DNA from: Pseudarthrobacter sp. BIM B-2242
GTDB taxonomy: Bacteria > Actinomycetota > Actinomycetes > Actinomycetales > Micrococcaceae
Reading direction: 5' to 3'
Assembly (NCBI RefSeq): GCF_014764445.1
Contig: NZ_CP061721.1
Coordinates: forward strand, 4,154,001-4,218,000
Length of the DNA: 64,000 nt
Of this stretch, positions 8,414 to 17,240 are shown piece after piece; positions within the stretch are counted from its first letter, which is position 1, and every line of letters starts with the position of its first letter. The notes below the pieces were generated by a model that worked only from the letters and a program-made list of their open reading frames with translations, did no database searches and had not been told where the DNA came from. The position numbers and the translations under genes were made by a program.

Positions 8414-8848
8414 ATGACTGTTGGTGCGCGAGGTATTAGCCGCGATGAGATTCGGGAGTTGGTGCATCAGTATTACGTGCAGCCGTACGGGACGAGGAAG
8501 GAATGGCTTGCCTCCCAGCCAGTGACTGAGTGGACGTTCCGGCGCTGGCGGAGGATGGTGCAAGAGGGTGACCTCGACCGGAATCTGATTCCACGAGAGC
8601 ATGGGAACATGGCCCGCACGAATGGCGAGTGGTCCGCGTTTGAGAAAGCGCGCGCCAAAGAGATCGCTGAACACCAGTCCGAAGTCGAACAGCTCAAGGG
8701 CCGTATTCGTGATCTTGAAGGCACGAATACAGCCTTGGGAAAAGCTATCGGGCTCTTGCACGAGTTGAGCGTGCCAGAGCCCGATACGGCCCGGACGAAA
8801 GATCCGAAAGGTTCATCGAAGCCGAGAACATCCTCGTCCGGCAACTGA
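8414..8848 (+). CDS. Transposase OrfA (DNA-binding subunit)
   Basis: A 144-residue protein. The N-terminal part has a helix-turn-helix-like segment (SRDEIRELVHQYY, then TEWTFRRWRRMVQEGDL). A helical, probably coiled-coil region follows (AEHQSEVEQLKGRIRDLEGT, about 78-97), the usual leucine-zipper-like multimerisation region of IS3-type OrfA. After residue about 110 (NTALGKAIG) the zero frame continues for 34 low-complexity residues. The -1 frame carries the real continuation into orfB, so OrfA alone is probably the minor regulatory product. Confidence 0.8.
   Translation: MTVGARGISRDEIRELVHQYYVQPYGTRKEWLASQPVTEWTFRRWRRMVQEGDLDRNLIPREHGNMARTNGEWSAFEKARAKEIAEHQSEVEQLKGRIRDLEGTNTALGKAIGLLHELSVPEPDTARTKDPKGSSKPRTSSSGN
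8737..8743 (+). promoter_or_regulatory. Slippery heptamer for programmed -1 frameshifting (GGGAAAA)
   Basis: In the orfA frame the site reads G GGA AAA G, a canonical X-XXY-YYZ heptamer. Slipping back one base after AAA places ribosomes in the orfB frame, which is open both upstream and downstream of this point. This matches the known way IS3-type elements make OrfAB. Confidence 0.75.
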
Positions 8849-9849
8849 CAACGCTCACCGGCTCGCAACGGCAAGCCCTCGAGTTCGCCGGCGTATCCCG
8901 CTCGACCTGGCACTACCGGCAGAATCCCCGCGCAGGGGTCCAGGACCCGCTCGGACAGTCTGAACGCGCTTACCAGTCACGTGTCAGCGCCAATGACCGC
9001 GACCGGATCTGCGAATACATCCTGGTGGGCTGGGCCAACCAGGTCTCCGTTGATCATTCCTACGCGGCTGCCTGGGACGCGGGGGTGATGCTCGCTTCCC
9101 GCCGCACATGGTGGCGGGTCGCGGCGCAGATCGAGGACCAGATGCTGCGCCCCGCGATCCCGACCAGGACAGGGAAGAACCGGCCCCCGCGGGAGAAGCC
9201 CGTGGTGATGGCCACGGGCCCGGGGCAGGTCTGGTCCTGGGACATCACCGATCTGTATTCACCCTGGCGGGGACGGTCGTTCAAGGCCTACTCGGTCCTT
9301 GATATCTACTCCCGCCGCATGGTGGCCTGGCGGGTCGAGGAACGGGAGGCGGACCATCTCGCTGTGGAGATGTTCGAAACCGCGATCGCCCGGTATGGCG
9401 CACCGCGCATAGTTCACGCCGACTCGGGGCCGGCGATGCGATCAAACCTGCTCCGCGAAGCTCTCACCGGCCACGGCGTGGAGCTCTCCCACAACCGGCC
9501 CTACGTCTCGAACGACAACCCCTTCTCCGAGTCCGGGTTCCGGACCATGAAGTACAGGCCCGGCTACCCCCGTGTGTTCAAAGAAGTCGAGGCCGCCCGG
9601 GCCTACCTTGCCGACTACGTGCCCTGGTATAACACCCAACACAAACACTCGGGCATCGCACTGTTCTCGCCCGCCGAAGTCCATGACGGCTCATGGAAGG
9701 AAGTTTGGAAAACCCGGGACCAGGCACTACAGCGCTACTACAACAAACACCCCGAACGATTCCACCAGCGCCCAACGACACCAGCCCCAGCCAGCCATGC
9801 CGGAATCAACCTCCCGACAACAAAAACACCCACACAACAAACCCAATGA
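8743..9849 (+). CDS. Transposase OrfB (DDE catalytic part, made as an OrfAB fusion by -1 frameshift)
   Basis: The frame is open from the slippery site through ERFIEAENILVRQLTTLTGS to the stop at 9849, about 368 residues, with no clear start of its own before 9025. The rve integrase core shows WSWDITDLYSPW (first Asp), RIVHADSGPAMRSN (second Asp) and NDNPFSESGFRTMKYR (Glu). There are exactly 35 residues between the second Asp and the Glu, a DD(35)E triad. An HTH-like segment, TGSQRQALEFAGVSRSTWHY, lies upstream. All catalytic residues are present, so the element may be active. Translation should start at 8414 and shift at 8737-8743. Confidence 0.85.
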   Translation, partial: SYRALARVERARARYGPDERSERFIEAENILVRQLTTLTGSQRQALEFAGVSRSTWHYRQNPRAGVQDPLGQSERAYQSRVSANDRDRICEYILVGWANQVSVDHSYAAAWDAGVMLASRRTWWRVAAQIEDQMLRPAIPTRTGKNRPPREKPVVMATGPGQVWSWDITDLYSPWRGRSFKAYSVLDIYSRRMVAWRVEEREADHLAVEMFETAIARYGAPRIVHADSGPAMRSNLLREALTGHGVELSHNRPYVSNDNPFSESGFRTMKYRPGYPRVFKEVEAARAYLADYVPWYNTQHKHSGIALFSPAEVHDGSWKEVWKTRDQALQRYYNKHPERFHQRPTTPAPASHAGINLPTTKTPTQQTQ

Positions 9850-9881
9850 CTCCACACAGCTTGACAACCTGCGTTCCCCAG

Positions 9882-9916
9882 CGCTCTCTCACTTTCTTTA
9901 GGAAAGTGAGAGAGCG
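9882..9916. terminator. Perfect 15-bp hairpin inside the right end of the insertion sequence
   Basis: The arms 9882-9896 and 9902-9916 are exact complements around a 5-nt loop. The hairpin is built from two oppositely oriented copies of the IS terminal motif. It lies 33 bp after the orfB stop, so it may terminate transposase transcription or insulate against outside transcription. No long U-tract follows. Confidence 0.55.
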
Positions 9917-9949
9917 TCGGTCAAAAACCCGCATTAAGTGAGAGAGCGT
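9900..9949 (-). repeat. Right terminal repeat of the insertion sequence (two subrepeats)
   Basis: Reading leftward from 9949, ACGCTCTCTCACTTAATGCG is followed 32 bp further in (from 9917) by ACGCTCTCTCACTTT. This mirrors the left end. The inner copy is also the 3' arm of the perfect hairpin at 9882-9916. Confidence 0.75.
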
Positions 9950-9961
9950 CCGGGGGTGGGG

Positions 9962-10645
9962 TCAGCGGTAGGTGAAGCTCATCAGAATAGCCTTCAGGGT
10001 TTTGCCGTCAGCTCCCCAGTACCAGTCCTTCGCCGCATCATCACTTGCGAACGGCGGACCGTCGAACAGCACGTCGGCAGTCAGGACGCGGTTGCCGAGC
10101 ATAATGAGCCCGTTCTGCACCTGACCGTCCGGCGAGACCGGCAATCCTGCTGTAAGACCCATTCGATACTGTGCAGCGCCACCGCTGCGATCAACAAAGA
10201 ACGACGAATGGGGCGTTGGAACAGCATGGCCCCGCAGGCCCAGGACCGGGTCCGTCTCGAGCACGGTCCGGGCGCCGGAGCCGGCTACCACGTCGGCAAT
10301 CTCGCCGGTATAGACGGTGATCCGCATCCGGCCGGCGGGGTCGTAGACCGTGGCAGTCCCCACGAAGGGCGAGGCGGATGCCTCGAAGAGCTCCACCCGC
10401 CAGTCCTTCGGGTGCTGGAAGGAAAGCCGGCCGTCCGGAAAGGTGTAGGTCGCCAGGCTGTCACCAGGGACAGCCGGCTGTGGCGTGCCGGCCGCGGGAG
10501 AGGGGCTCGGAGATGCCGGGGCCGATGCCTCGGGGACCGGGGAATCAGGGCTTTCCGACGAGACGTTGGCCGCGCAGCCTGCGAGGGTGAGGGCTGCGAC
10601 GGCGGTGAGCGCCATGTAGGTGGTGGCGCGGCGTGCTGGGCGCAT
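9962..10645 (-). CDS. Putative lipoprotein of unknown function
   Basis: A 227-residue protein with a signal peptide and lipobox LAGC near residue 24 (after MALTAVAALT), then a Ser/Pro/Ala-rich linker (about 28-60). A globular part beginning YTFPDGRLSFQHPKDWRVEL resembles the PsbP/Mog1-like fold seen in many actinobacterial lipoproteins, but I cannot assign a function. The ATG at 10645 has AAAGG about 9 nt upstream. It follows the jetABC operon in the same direction after a 194-bp gap. Its stop lies 12 bp from the right end of the insertion sequence, so the element landed just outside the coding region. Confidence 0.75.
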   Translation of the reverse strand: MRPARRATTYMALTAVAALTLAGCAANVSSESPDSPVPEASAPASPSPSPAAGTPQPAVPGDSLATYTFPDGRLSFQHPKDWRVELFEASASPFVGTATVYDPAGRMRITVYTGEIADVVAGSGARTVLETDPVLGLRGHAVPTPHSSFFVDRSGGAAQYRMGLTAGLPVSPDGQVQNGLIMLGNRVLTADVLFDGPPFASDDAAKDWYWGADGKTLKAILMSFTYR

Positions 10646-10839
10646 TTGTCATGCCTTTCAAGGGAAGGCCGCCAACCTCATCAGGCGTCAGATGCAGGAC
10701 CCAGCGTTCCGCATGTACCCGGAAAGAGGATGAAGGCGAGTGTTTGATGCCGACAAGCATGGCACCAGGACAACGCCCTCCAACAGCATCCGGACAATAT
10801 ATCCATCGATTTGTTATAACCGCGGTCCGCTGATAACGG

Positions 10840-13800
10840 CTAGCGCAAAATAATGTCCACGGGGTTCGCCTCGGACCGCCATTCCCCCTCGCTGCCGGGG
10901 CGGGGCCGGACTACCGGTGCCGTCAGGACCCCGGACCGGTTGGTGCGCTTGTCGCGGAGGATTTCGGTGACCGAGCCCAGGTGCCGGGACAGGTCGATCA
11001 CGTTTTCCGGGGCTGCCAGCAGCAGCTGGAACCCGAACTCGTGCAGCGCCTTAATCCCCGCGCCGGCGAATTCCTCGGACGCCAACACGAATGCCTCGTC
11101 CATCATCACCGTGCCGTACGTGGTGAACCCCTGCTCAGCGATCCCCAGCTGGTAGCTCAGTGCCGCCGCCATGATGAACGCGGTGAAGCGCTGACGCTCG
11201 CCGCCGGACATGGAGCCGGTATCGGCGTGCATGTAGACGTCGGTGCGCTTGCCGGCTTCCCGGTGCTCCTTGCACTGGATAAACAGGTGGCCGCGGACGT
11301 CCAGCACCTCGGCACGCCAGCGGCGGTCCTCGGGCGTGGGCGATCCCAGCCGTTTCACCAGCGTTTCCAGGGTCTTGTAGCGCGCGGTCAGTTCGGCGTC
11401 GTCGTCCCCGCCGGAGTCCGCAGCACCGCGGGCGGGCCGCGTGTGCCGGGCCTTCAAAGCATTCTGGATGGCGTCCTTGAACTGCTTCGCCGTGGCGGGC
11501 AGCGTCTGTTTGATGTCGAGTTCAAGGAAGCTGCCCTCGTGGAAGTTGACCTCGGACAGGATGCCGTTGAGCGGAAGGATGCGGCTGGTGATCGAGCGCC
11601 GCTCCTCGTCCAGCAGGTGCAGCAGGGTGCTGAACGATTCGTGCGTCCGCTGGTTGAAGAATTGCCGGAACTCGGTCTCCTGTGCGGGCAGGCCGTCGCT
11701 GACAATCGCGTGGTAGCGGGCTTCGAACTCGCCGGCCGCGCCGATGGACGTGCCGTGGTCCGCCGAGATCGCCGAGCCCCATTCACGAACGAAGCCCTCG
11801 AAGATCCGGGTCAGGCGCTCCGACGTGGCCTGCCCGCGCGTTTCGGCGGTGTGCAGCTCCCCCAGCAGGGCGGTCCGGACGCGGTTGGCCAGGTTGTCCA
11901 GCTCATGCATCTCGCTGACGTCGCCGAAGTCCGTAAAGTACGGCGCCAGCGCGGTGATGGTAGCGTCCGACGGCGGCGCCTGCTCCAGGCGGGCGCGCGC
12001 ACCTTCCAGCAGTGAATCGGCTGTGGTCAGCTGCCGGTCGAGTGCCTTGTATTCGCTCTGCAGGACTGCCGCGGCCTCGGTGCTGGCCTGGTGTTTCTGC
12101 CGCGCCGTTTCGATGTTGGCGCGCAGCGGCTCCAGGTCTGCCTGGGCCGCCAGGGCGTCCTTGAGCCGCTGTTCAATCCGGCTGAGTTCCTCCGTTGCCA
12201 CGGCAGCTGACACCTGCTCCCAGGGCCGGTGGTCCTCGGCGATGCGCCGAAGCGCGTCCAACTGCCGGCTCATGCCCTGGTGCGACTCTTCGCGGCTCTG
12301 GGCCAGTTCGGCCGCTTTCGCCAGCTCCTGCTGCAGGTCCTCCACCTGGGCGGCCACGAGTTCCAGCTTGGCGGCGTTGTCGAACCCCAGCACGTAGTCC
12401 TGGCGGCTGCTGAACCGGTCGTCCTTCTCCACGGTGTGGCGGTTCCGCTTGACCACACCGCCCAGGCTCAGGCCCTTGTCCAGCTTCGCCAGCTCGTCGG
12501 GGTCCTCCACGCACGGATATGCGAAGTCGAGGGCGATCCGCTCACGGATCCATTCCCCGGCGTCGGCCACCGCGCCGCTGGCGAGGATGTCCAGCTTGGT
12601 CAGCAGGTCGCCGTCGCGCACGTCCTCCACGGCCAGCGCGCCGCCGGCAAGCGGCTTGGAGACGTCCACGGCGCGCAGGGCACCGCGCACCCTGTTCTCA
12701 TTCAGGTACCGGGTCACTGCGGCGAAGTGCTCGCCGGGCACCAGGAGGGTGGTGGCCAGGTTGCGGAGGGCCCGCTCAGCGGCAGGCCGCCATTGTTCCT
12801 CCCCCTCGGCGAGGTCCATCAGCTCGCCGCCGAACGGCATCCGGTCCTCGGGCACCCCGGTGGCTGCCGCGATGGCGGCACGGTTTTCAATGCTCGACGG
12901 CGGCAGCAGGGACTTGCGCGTCTGCAGCGAGACCAGCTCCTGCTGTGCCGCCGCCAGCTCGCGTTTCTTCGTGGCATGGCCGTCGAAGGCTTCGAAGCGG
13001 AGTTCCTGCAGGGCCTGGGAGTCATCCTTGAGCTCGGCTGATCTCGCAGCGGCCTGCTCGTGCGCCTGCTCCCAGCCCTCGGCGGTCCACTCAAGCTGCA
13101 GCCCGGCGTCGGACAGGGCCTTGCGGGCTGCCTCCTCCACCTGTTCGCGCAGCCGCAGGCCAACTTTGGCGTTCTCCAGCGACTGCTCGATCGCGGAGAT
13201 CGCGTTGCCGCCCTGGTTGTTGTAGTCGGTTTCGAGCTCACGCAGGTCCTTGGCCAGCCCGTCGCGCACCAGGCGCTCCGCGCCGAGTTCCCTGGCCTTG
13301 GCCTGGGCCAGTTCTTTGAACCGCACGAGGGTTTTCTGGTGCACCGTGACCGCGAGCTGCTGCTTGTAGGCCTCGAATTCCTCGCCGGCCAGCTCCCGCA
13401 GCCGGTTCGCGTCCAGCAGCGACTGTGCGTACTCCTTGTTGAGGCCGGGCACGGGGGCCAGCTGGTCCCGCTGCTGCCGCACATCCTCCAGGCGCTGCCG
13501 GATGGACATGAGGTTACTGAATTCCTCCACCACATCGTCCGCCGCCGCAAGGGTGGCCGGGGCGTCCAGCACCTGGTCCAGGAAGAACGTATTGACGCTG
13601 CCGCCCAAGCCCTTGCCGGCCTGGATCACGCGGAGCAGCGGCAGGGCCTGGTCCGAGCTGATGCCCAGCAGCCGGCGGAAGCGCTCGGCGAAGGCTTTAT
13701 GGACGTCGAAAATCTGGGCATCCGGGAAGACGGCCTCCAGCGCTGCCTTGGTGAAGCGCTTGTCCGCGATGTCCTCGATGGCGGGCAGGTCCAGCGGCTT

Positions 13801-14271
13801 GCTGTCGATCAGGTAGAAGCGCCCGACACTGGACTCCGTCCCGTTCTTCGGCACATCGAACAGTGCCGACACGGTCACGCGCGTGCCCGCGGCGTTATCG
13901 AACGTCAGCGCGACGGCGGACCACGTGGCCCCAGGGCGCTGGAAGGCACTGGCCGAGCCTTCGCCCACGGCCTTGTCGCCCACCTTGCCGCGCATGTAGG
14001 TAAAGGTGGTCCTCTTGTCCTCCACGGCCCCGCCCGAGCGCTGTGCCGCGGCCTCGTTGGAGCGCGGCCGGGCATCGAACACCCGCAGCATGGCATCAAA
14101 CAGCGTGGACTTTCCCACGCCCGAGTTGCCCGTCAGCAGCGTTCCGTTGCGGTCCACATGCATCGTGTGCGCCCCGTGGAACGTGCCCCAGTTGACCACC
14201 TGCACCAACACCAGGCGCATCTGGCCGGGGTTCGTCACGTCGCCCATCGGCAACATGGATGCGATGCTCAC
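10840..14271 (-). CDS. jetC: JetC/MksB: SMC-like (MukB-type) ATPase of a Wadjet/MksBEF condensin
   Basis: A 1143-residue SMC-like ATPase. The N-terminal head has Walker [10 protein letters not shown] at about 48-56. Two long charged helical stretches (about 280-480 and 640-780) look like coiled-coil arms around a central hinge-like region. The C-terminal head has the ABC signature MSGGERQRF and the Walker B segment [16 protein letters not shown]. The C-terminal pattern [15 protein letters not shown] is typical of the family. Wadjet JetC, with JetA and JetB, extrudes DNA loops and presents small circular DNA to the JetD nuclease. The GTG start overlaps the jetB stop by 4 bp. No jetD follows: the next gene downstream is an unrelated lipoprotein. 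Confidence 0.9.
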   Translation of the reverse strand: MSIASMLPMGDVTNPGQMRLVLVQVVNWGTFHGAHTMHVDRNGTLLTGNSGVGKSTLFDAMLRVFDARPRSNEAAAQRSGGAVEDKRTTFTYMRGKVGDKAVGEGSASAFQRPGATWSAVALTFDNAAGTRVTVSALFDVPKNGTESSVGRFYLIDSKPLDLPAIEDIADKRFTKAALEAVFPDAQIFDVHKAFAERFRRLLGISSDQALPLLRVIQAGKGLGGSVNTFFLDQVLDAPATLAAADDVVEEFSNLMSIRQRLEDVRQQRDQLAPVPGLNKEYAQSLLDANRLRELAGEEFEAYKQQLAVTVHQKTLVRFKELAQAKARELGAERLVRDGLAKDLRELETDYNNQGGNAISAIEQSLENAKVGLRLREQVEEAARKALSDAGLQLEWTAEGWEQAHEQAAARSAELKDDSQALQELRFEAFDGHATKKRELAAAQQELVSLQTRKSLLPPSSIENRAAIAAATGVPEDRMPFGGELMDLAEGEEQWRPAAERALRNLATTLLVPGEHFAAVTRYLNENRVRGALRAVDVSKPLAGGALAVEDVRDGDLLTKLDILASGAVADAGEWIRERIALDFAYPCVEDPDELAKLDKGLSLGGVVKRNRHTVEKDDRFSSRQDYVLGFDNAAKLELVAAQVEDLQQELAKAAELAQSREESHQGMSRQLDALRRIAEDHRPWEQVSAAVATEELSRIEQRLKDALAAQADLEPLRANIETARQKHQASTEAAAVLQSEYKALDRQLTTADSLLEGARARLEQAPPSDATITALAPYFTDFGDVSEMHELDNLANRVRTALLGELHTAETRGQATSERLTRIFEGFVREWGSAISADHGTSIGAAGEFEARYHAIVSDGLPAQETEFRQFFNQRTHESFSTLLHLLDEERRSITSRILPLNGILSEVNFHEGSFLELDIKQTLPATAKQFKDAIQNALKARHTRPARGAADSGGDDDAELTARYKTLETLVKRLGSPTPEDRRWRAEVLDVRGHLFIQCKEHREAGKRTDVYMHADTGSMSGGERQRFTAFIMAAALSYQLGIAEQGFTTYGTVMMDEAFVLASEEFAGAGIKALHEFGFQLLLAAPENVIDLSRHLGSVTEILRDKRTNRSGVLTAPVVRPRPGSEGEWRSEANPVDIILR

Positions 14272-15170
14272 TTGTTGTTCTCCGTTGTTGTGGCTGGGTT
14301 CGCGTCGGCGGGGGCGGCATCGGCGTCGTCGTCCTCGGCACCCGTGTCGTTGTCGAGGTCCAGCAGCGGTTCGGTGCCTGTGGGATCTGTTGTGGCTGCC
14401 ACCAGGGCTTCGATCTGGGCCGGGATGTCGCCGATGTTTTCGAAGGGGAGGGCCAGTGGGAGGGCGTTGGAGATGGTGTAGACGTCCTCCAGGCCGGTGG
14501 TGAGGAGGAGTTGGCGGGCCAGGAGCTTGGTGATGGCGCGGGTGACAACATCTGAATCGCGCAGGGCGTCCTGCTGGCCGGCCGGCTGGTAGTGGGCCAC
14601 AAGGTCTGCGATTTCTTCGCGGGTGATGGTGGGATCGGTCTGGGCCGTGACGTGGCGGTCCAGCAGGAGGCGCAGGCGGAGCAGCACGATGGTTTCGACC
14701 CGGCTCAGCGCACGCTGCTGGCGCAGGATGCTCGACCGCGTGCTGCCGCCGATGGCCTCGGGGTCGACCGGGCGCAGGACTGCGATTTTGCGTTCGTGAT
14801 CAAGCTGCAGCGACAGGAAGACCTCGGACAGGCGGCTGCGCAGGATGAGCTGGTTGTCCAGCAGCGTGGTCCACAGCTTTTCGTCCCGGCCACCATCGAC
14901 GTACGGGCCCTTCAGGAGCTTCACCAGTGCCTGCCGCACCTTCATCGACAGCACGCCGGTGTCACCGGGGAACAGCGCCGCGCCGTCCACAAAGGTGTCA
15001 CGCGGGGAGAGTGCTGCCCCAACAGGTCGCTCAGCGCCCGATGCCGCCCCCGCCCCTTCGCCGCACCGCTGATCTTCGATCAGCTCAGCGCGCGGCTCCG
15101 ACAGGCCCGATGCCACTCCCTGGGCGGCATCGGGCGCCGAGCTCGTATCGTTCGTTGCTTCAGTCATCAT
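14268..15170 (-). CDS. jetB: JetB/MksE-type kite subunit (DUF4194)
   Basis: A 300-residue MukE/MksE-like protein. The first about 70 residues and last about 40 are low-complexity and acidic ([19 protein letters not shown]), so the folded core is about 75-260. That core contains helical winged-helix-type segments such as [32 protein letters not shown] and [12 protein letters not shown]. JetB bridges the JetC heads and the JetA kleisin. The ATG at 15170 overlaps the jetA stop (ATGA) and its stop overlaps jetC (GTGA), so the three subunits are translationally coupled. Confidence 0.85.
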   Translation of the reverse strand: MMTEATNDTSSAPDAAQGVASGLSEPRAELIEDQRCGEGAGAASGAERPVGAALSPRDTFVDGAALFPGDTGVLSMKVRQALVKLLKGPYVDGGRDEKLWTTLLDNQLILRSRLSEVFLSLQLDHERKIAVLRPVDPEAIGGSTRSSILRQQRALSRVETIVLLRLRLLLDRHVTAQTDPTITREEIADLVAHYQPAGQQDALRDSDVVTRAITKLLARQLLLTTGLEDVYTISNALPLALPFENIGDIPAQIEALVAATTDPTGTEPLLDLDNDTGAEDDDADAAPADANPATTTENNK

Positions 15171-16630
15171 GAATCCTTTGTGAGCGTGACCACGGGCAGG
15201 TACGCCTTGCGGGTGGTGCCGTCTATCTGTTCGAAGTCCAGGCCGTCCCAGGCTCCGCGGTCGAAGGCTGCGCCTTCGTGCAGTGCATGGGACAGGAGGG
15301 CGCGGATGGAGTTGATGTGCTGCTCCCCGGCCGGCAGCTGCTCCCAGGCTTCGGCCAGGGTGGACGCGCCGGCAACGGCGGCGCTTATGGCGGCGGGGCT
15401 CGCCTTCCGCGTTCTCGGCGAGCGCACGCGGTCCGAGTCGCTGAAGGCGATGGGGTCTGCGAGCCTGGGCGGGACGGCGAACTCGTCGGGGTCGTAGAGC
15501 TTGACCATGGCCAGGGATTCGAACCCGGCGTTGAACAGCGCCGGGCCGCGGACCAGGCCGGGCCGTTCGCGCTCGTAGGGCAGCGACCTGATTGCCTGTT
15601 CGGCCTCGCGGAGGACCTTCCGGAGCCGGACGGACTGGCGGAAGTCGTCGCTCTGGACGTAGGTGTTCAGGCTTTCGCTGAGCTTGCCGTAGATGCGCTG
15701 GATCTGACCGTGCTGGTGGCGGAGTTCCGCTACGAGGTTCTTCAGGGTCTCGCGGTCCTCGGGTGAGAGGTCATCGGCGAACTGCCTGCTCAATACCTCG
15801 CCGATCGCGGACCGGAACCGCATTTGCTGCTGCGGATCCTCCAGAAATGCGGTGAAGGAGCGGAAGGTCCTGCCTTCGGGACTCTGCCGGAGCCGCTTGT
15901 CCGCCTCCAGCACCTGGGCCATGGTGGCACCCTTGCTGAGCGACTCCTCGATGATCTGGTTGCGCAGGGCGCCCACCAGTTCCTCGATGCGGTCGCGCAT
16001 CTTTTTGTAATCGGCGGGCAGGCTCGCGGCCAGGTCAAGAATGTTGCCCGCGGCCTCCACGGCCTCATCGTCGTCCAGCAGGCCATCGAAGTCGCCCGAG
16101 CTGATGTCCTGGATGAGCTGCTGCCGCTCCTCGATCTCTTCGCCGAGGGATTCCAGCCGGGCGCTCTGGTCCGGGTTGGTCTCGTTGGCCAGCTTCTCCA
16201 CGTCGCCCAGCAGCGTGCCCAGCCGGGAACCGTTCAGCGTGGACCGCTCGCTGGACAGGCTGTCCAGGAACGCGAGCACGCGGGCGGCGGGTTCGGTGAC
16301 CTCGTAGACGATCTGCCCCGACTGGTTGCGCCGGGTCAGGAAGTTCTTGCGGGTCCACTCGTCCGCGTAGTTTCGGCCCGAAGACGTGCCAGGTGCGGCT
16401 CCGCCCGGCCCGGGCTCCTGGCGCCGCAGCTGCTCAAGGAAGGAGTCGACGTCGGCGTGGAACTCCTCGAGCGGAAGCTGCGGACGGGTGCGGGTAAAGG
16501 ATGCCTGCAGCACCGCGATGACCCAGGGCGCGGAGCGCGTGAGCGCCCAGGCGGGTCCTTTGGTGAGGAGTTCGAGGTCCCGGAGCCGGGCGCTGATCAC
16601 GTCAGCGGATGACCTGGCGGAGCGGGGCAC
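15167..16630 (-). CDS. jetA: JetA/MksF-type kleisin subunit (DUF3375)
   Basis: A 487-residue MukF/MksF-like kleisin that should link the JetC heads. The N-terminal winged-helix region (about 10-90) reads [20 protein letters not shown] and [30 protein letters not shown] motif and a [17 protein letters not shown] segment follow. The middle, about 150-320, is helical and charged ([16 protein letters not shown]). The length fits type I Wadjet JetA. The GTG start at 16630 has GGAGAG 3 nt upstream. It is the first gene of jetABC; no operator-like repeat stands out in the 244-bp gap upstream. Confidence 0.87.
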   Translation of the reverse strand: MPRSARSSADVISARLRDLELLTKGPAWALTRSAPWVIAVLQASFTRTRPQLPLEEFHADVDSFLEQLRRQEPGPGGAAPGTSSGRNYADEWTRKNFLTRRNQSGQIVYEVTEPAARVLAFLDSLSSERSTLNGSRLGTLLGDVEKLANETNPDQSARLESLGEEIEERQQLIQDISSGDFDGLLDDDEAVEAAGNILDLAASLPADYKKMRDRIEELVGALRNQIIEESLSKGATMAQVLEADKRLRQSPEGRTFRSFTAFLEDPQQQMRFRSAIGEVLSRQFADDLSPEDRETLKNLVAELRHQHGQIQRIYGKLSESLNTYVQSDDFRQSVRLRKVLREAEQAIRSLPYERERPGLVRGPALFNAGFESLAMVKLYDPDEFAVPPRLADPIAFSDSDRVRSPRTRKASPAAISAAVAGASTLAEAWEQLPAGEQHINSIRALLSHALHEGAAFDRGAWDGLDFEQIDGTTRKAYLPVVTLTKDS

Positions 16631-16874
16631 GCACTCTCCTTCAACTGGCGGGGGATGGGTTGGGCAGGAAAACTGCCAACTACAAGGTTAACGCAGACGC
16701 CCTGCACCCCTAACAGTGAGCGTTCCGCGACCGCGCCGTGACCTACCTGCGGGTAGCATTTCGATCCCGTATCAACCCGGGTTCCGCGCGGCCTGTGTCT
16801 GGTTTGGGACGTCCGGGACCCCCTACGCTCAGTCCTACTGATTCAACCGAGGCAACGGCGCAGCAGGGGGAACA

Positions 16875-17177
16875 ATGCAGTTCGACTTAAGTTCAGTGGA
16901 AACGGCCACCATGGTCTTTATGGGAACACTGGTGTTTGCAGTGGCCCTGACGGCCTTCGTCCTGGTGGCGGGTTTCCTGGCCCTCATCCTGGTGGGGCTG
17001 GGCAAGCTGGCCTGGGTTGCTGTCTCCACGTCGCTGGTGGCCACGGTGCACGGCATCAACCTGGGCTGGGAACGGCTGGTCCGCAAGGCCGCCACGGTTG
17101 AGCTTCCCGGGGAGTTTCAGGGGCAGCCTTCCCCTAGCACCGGAAGCTACCCGCGGGTAATGTTGGGAGACAGCTAA
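16875..17177 (+). CDS. Small two-helix membrane protein of unknown function
   Basis: A 100-residue protein with two hydrophobic segments at about 12-35 and 40-60 (VFAVALTAFVLVAGFLALIL is the core), a basic stretch WERLVRKAA and a short polar tail. I do not recognise a family. The hydrophobic part resembles the N-terminus of the protein at 20825-21748 (shared pattern F-GTL...G-G-L), suggesting distant paralogues about 4 kb apart. The ATG has GGGGGAA just upstream. It lies 60 bp before an acyl-CoA dehydrogenase gene in the same direction. Confidence 0.65.
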   Translation: MQFDLSSVETATMVFMGTLVFAVALTAFVLVAGFLALILVGLGKLAWVAVSTSLVATVHGINLGWERLVRKAATVELPGEFQGQPSPSTGSYPRVMLGDS

Positions 17178-17240
17178 AGGGTTCTCCAACCCGGCGGATC
17201 CATGGCTTGAGCCGGCCATCCCGGGCAGAGGAGATACCCC

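Larger units (their letters stand above)
8296..9949 (+). mobile_element. Insertion sequence of the IS3/rve DDE type with duplicated terminal repeats
   Basis: The element is about 1.65 kb and is bounded by inverted ends starting ACGCT-TCTCACTTAATGCG. Each end carries a second copy of the ACGCTCTCTCA motif exactly 32 bp further in (8328-8345 on the left; 9900-9917 on the right, reversed). Inside lie orfA and orfB, joined by a -1 frameshift site. It separates the convergent TetR gene (stop 8294) and lipoprotein gene (stop 9962). I cannot see a target-site duplication. The ends lack the TG...CA dinucleotides usual for IS3, so the family subgroup is uncertain. Confidence 0.85.

Noticed and set aside
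8283..9962. Target-site duplication flanking the insertion sequence
   Set aside because: No direct repeat of 3 bp or more flanks the ends I defined convincingly; the true end could be off by a few bases.
10545..10760. A 71-residue minus-strand frame between jetC and the lipoprotein, considered as a jetD remnant
   Set aside because: Its sequence (such as HLTPDEVGGLPLKG) shows no JetD Toprim or DUF3322 feature, it has no close ribosome-binding site, and it runs into the lipoprotein gene out of frame.
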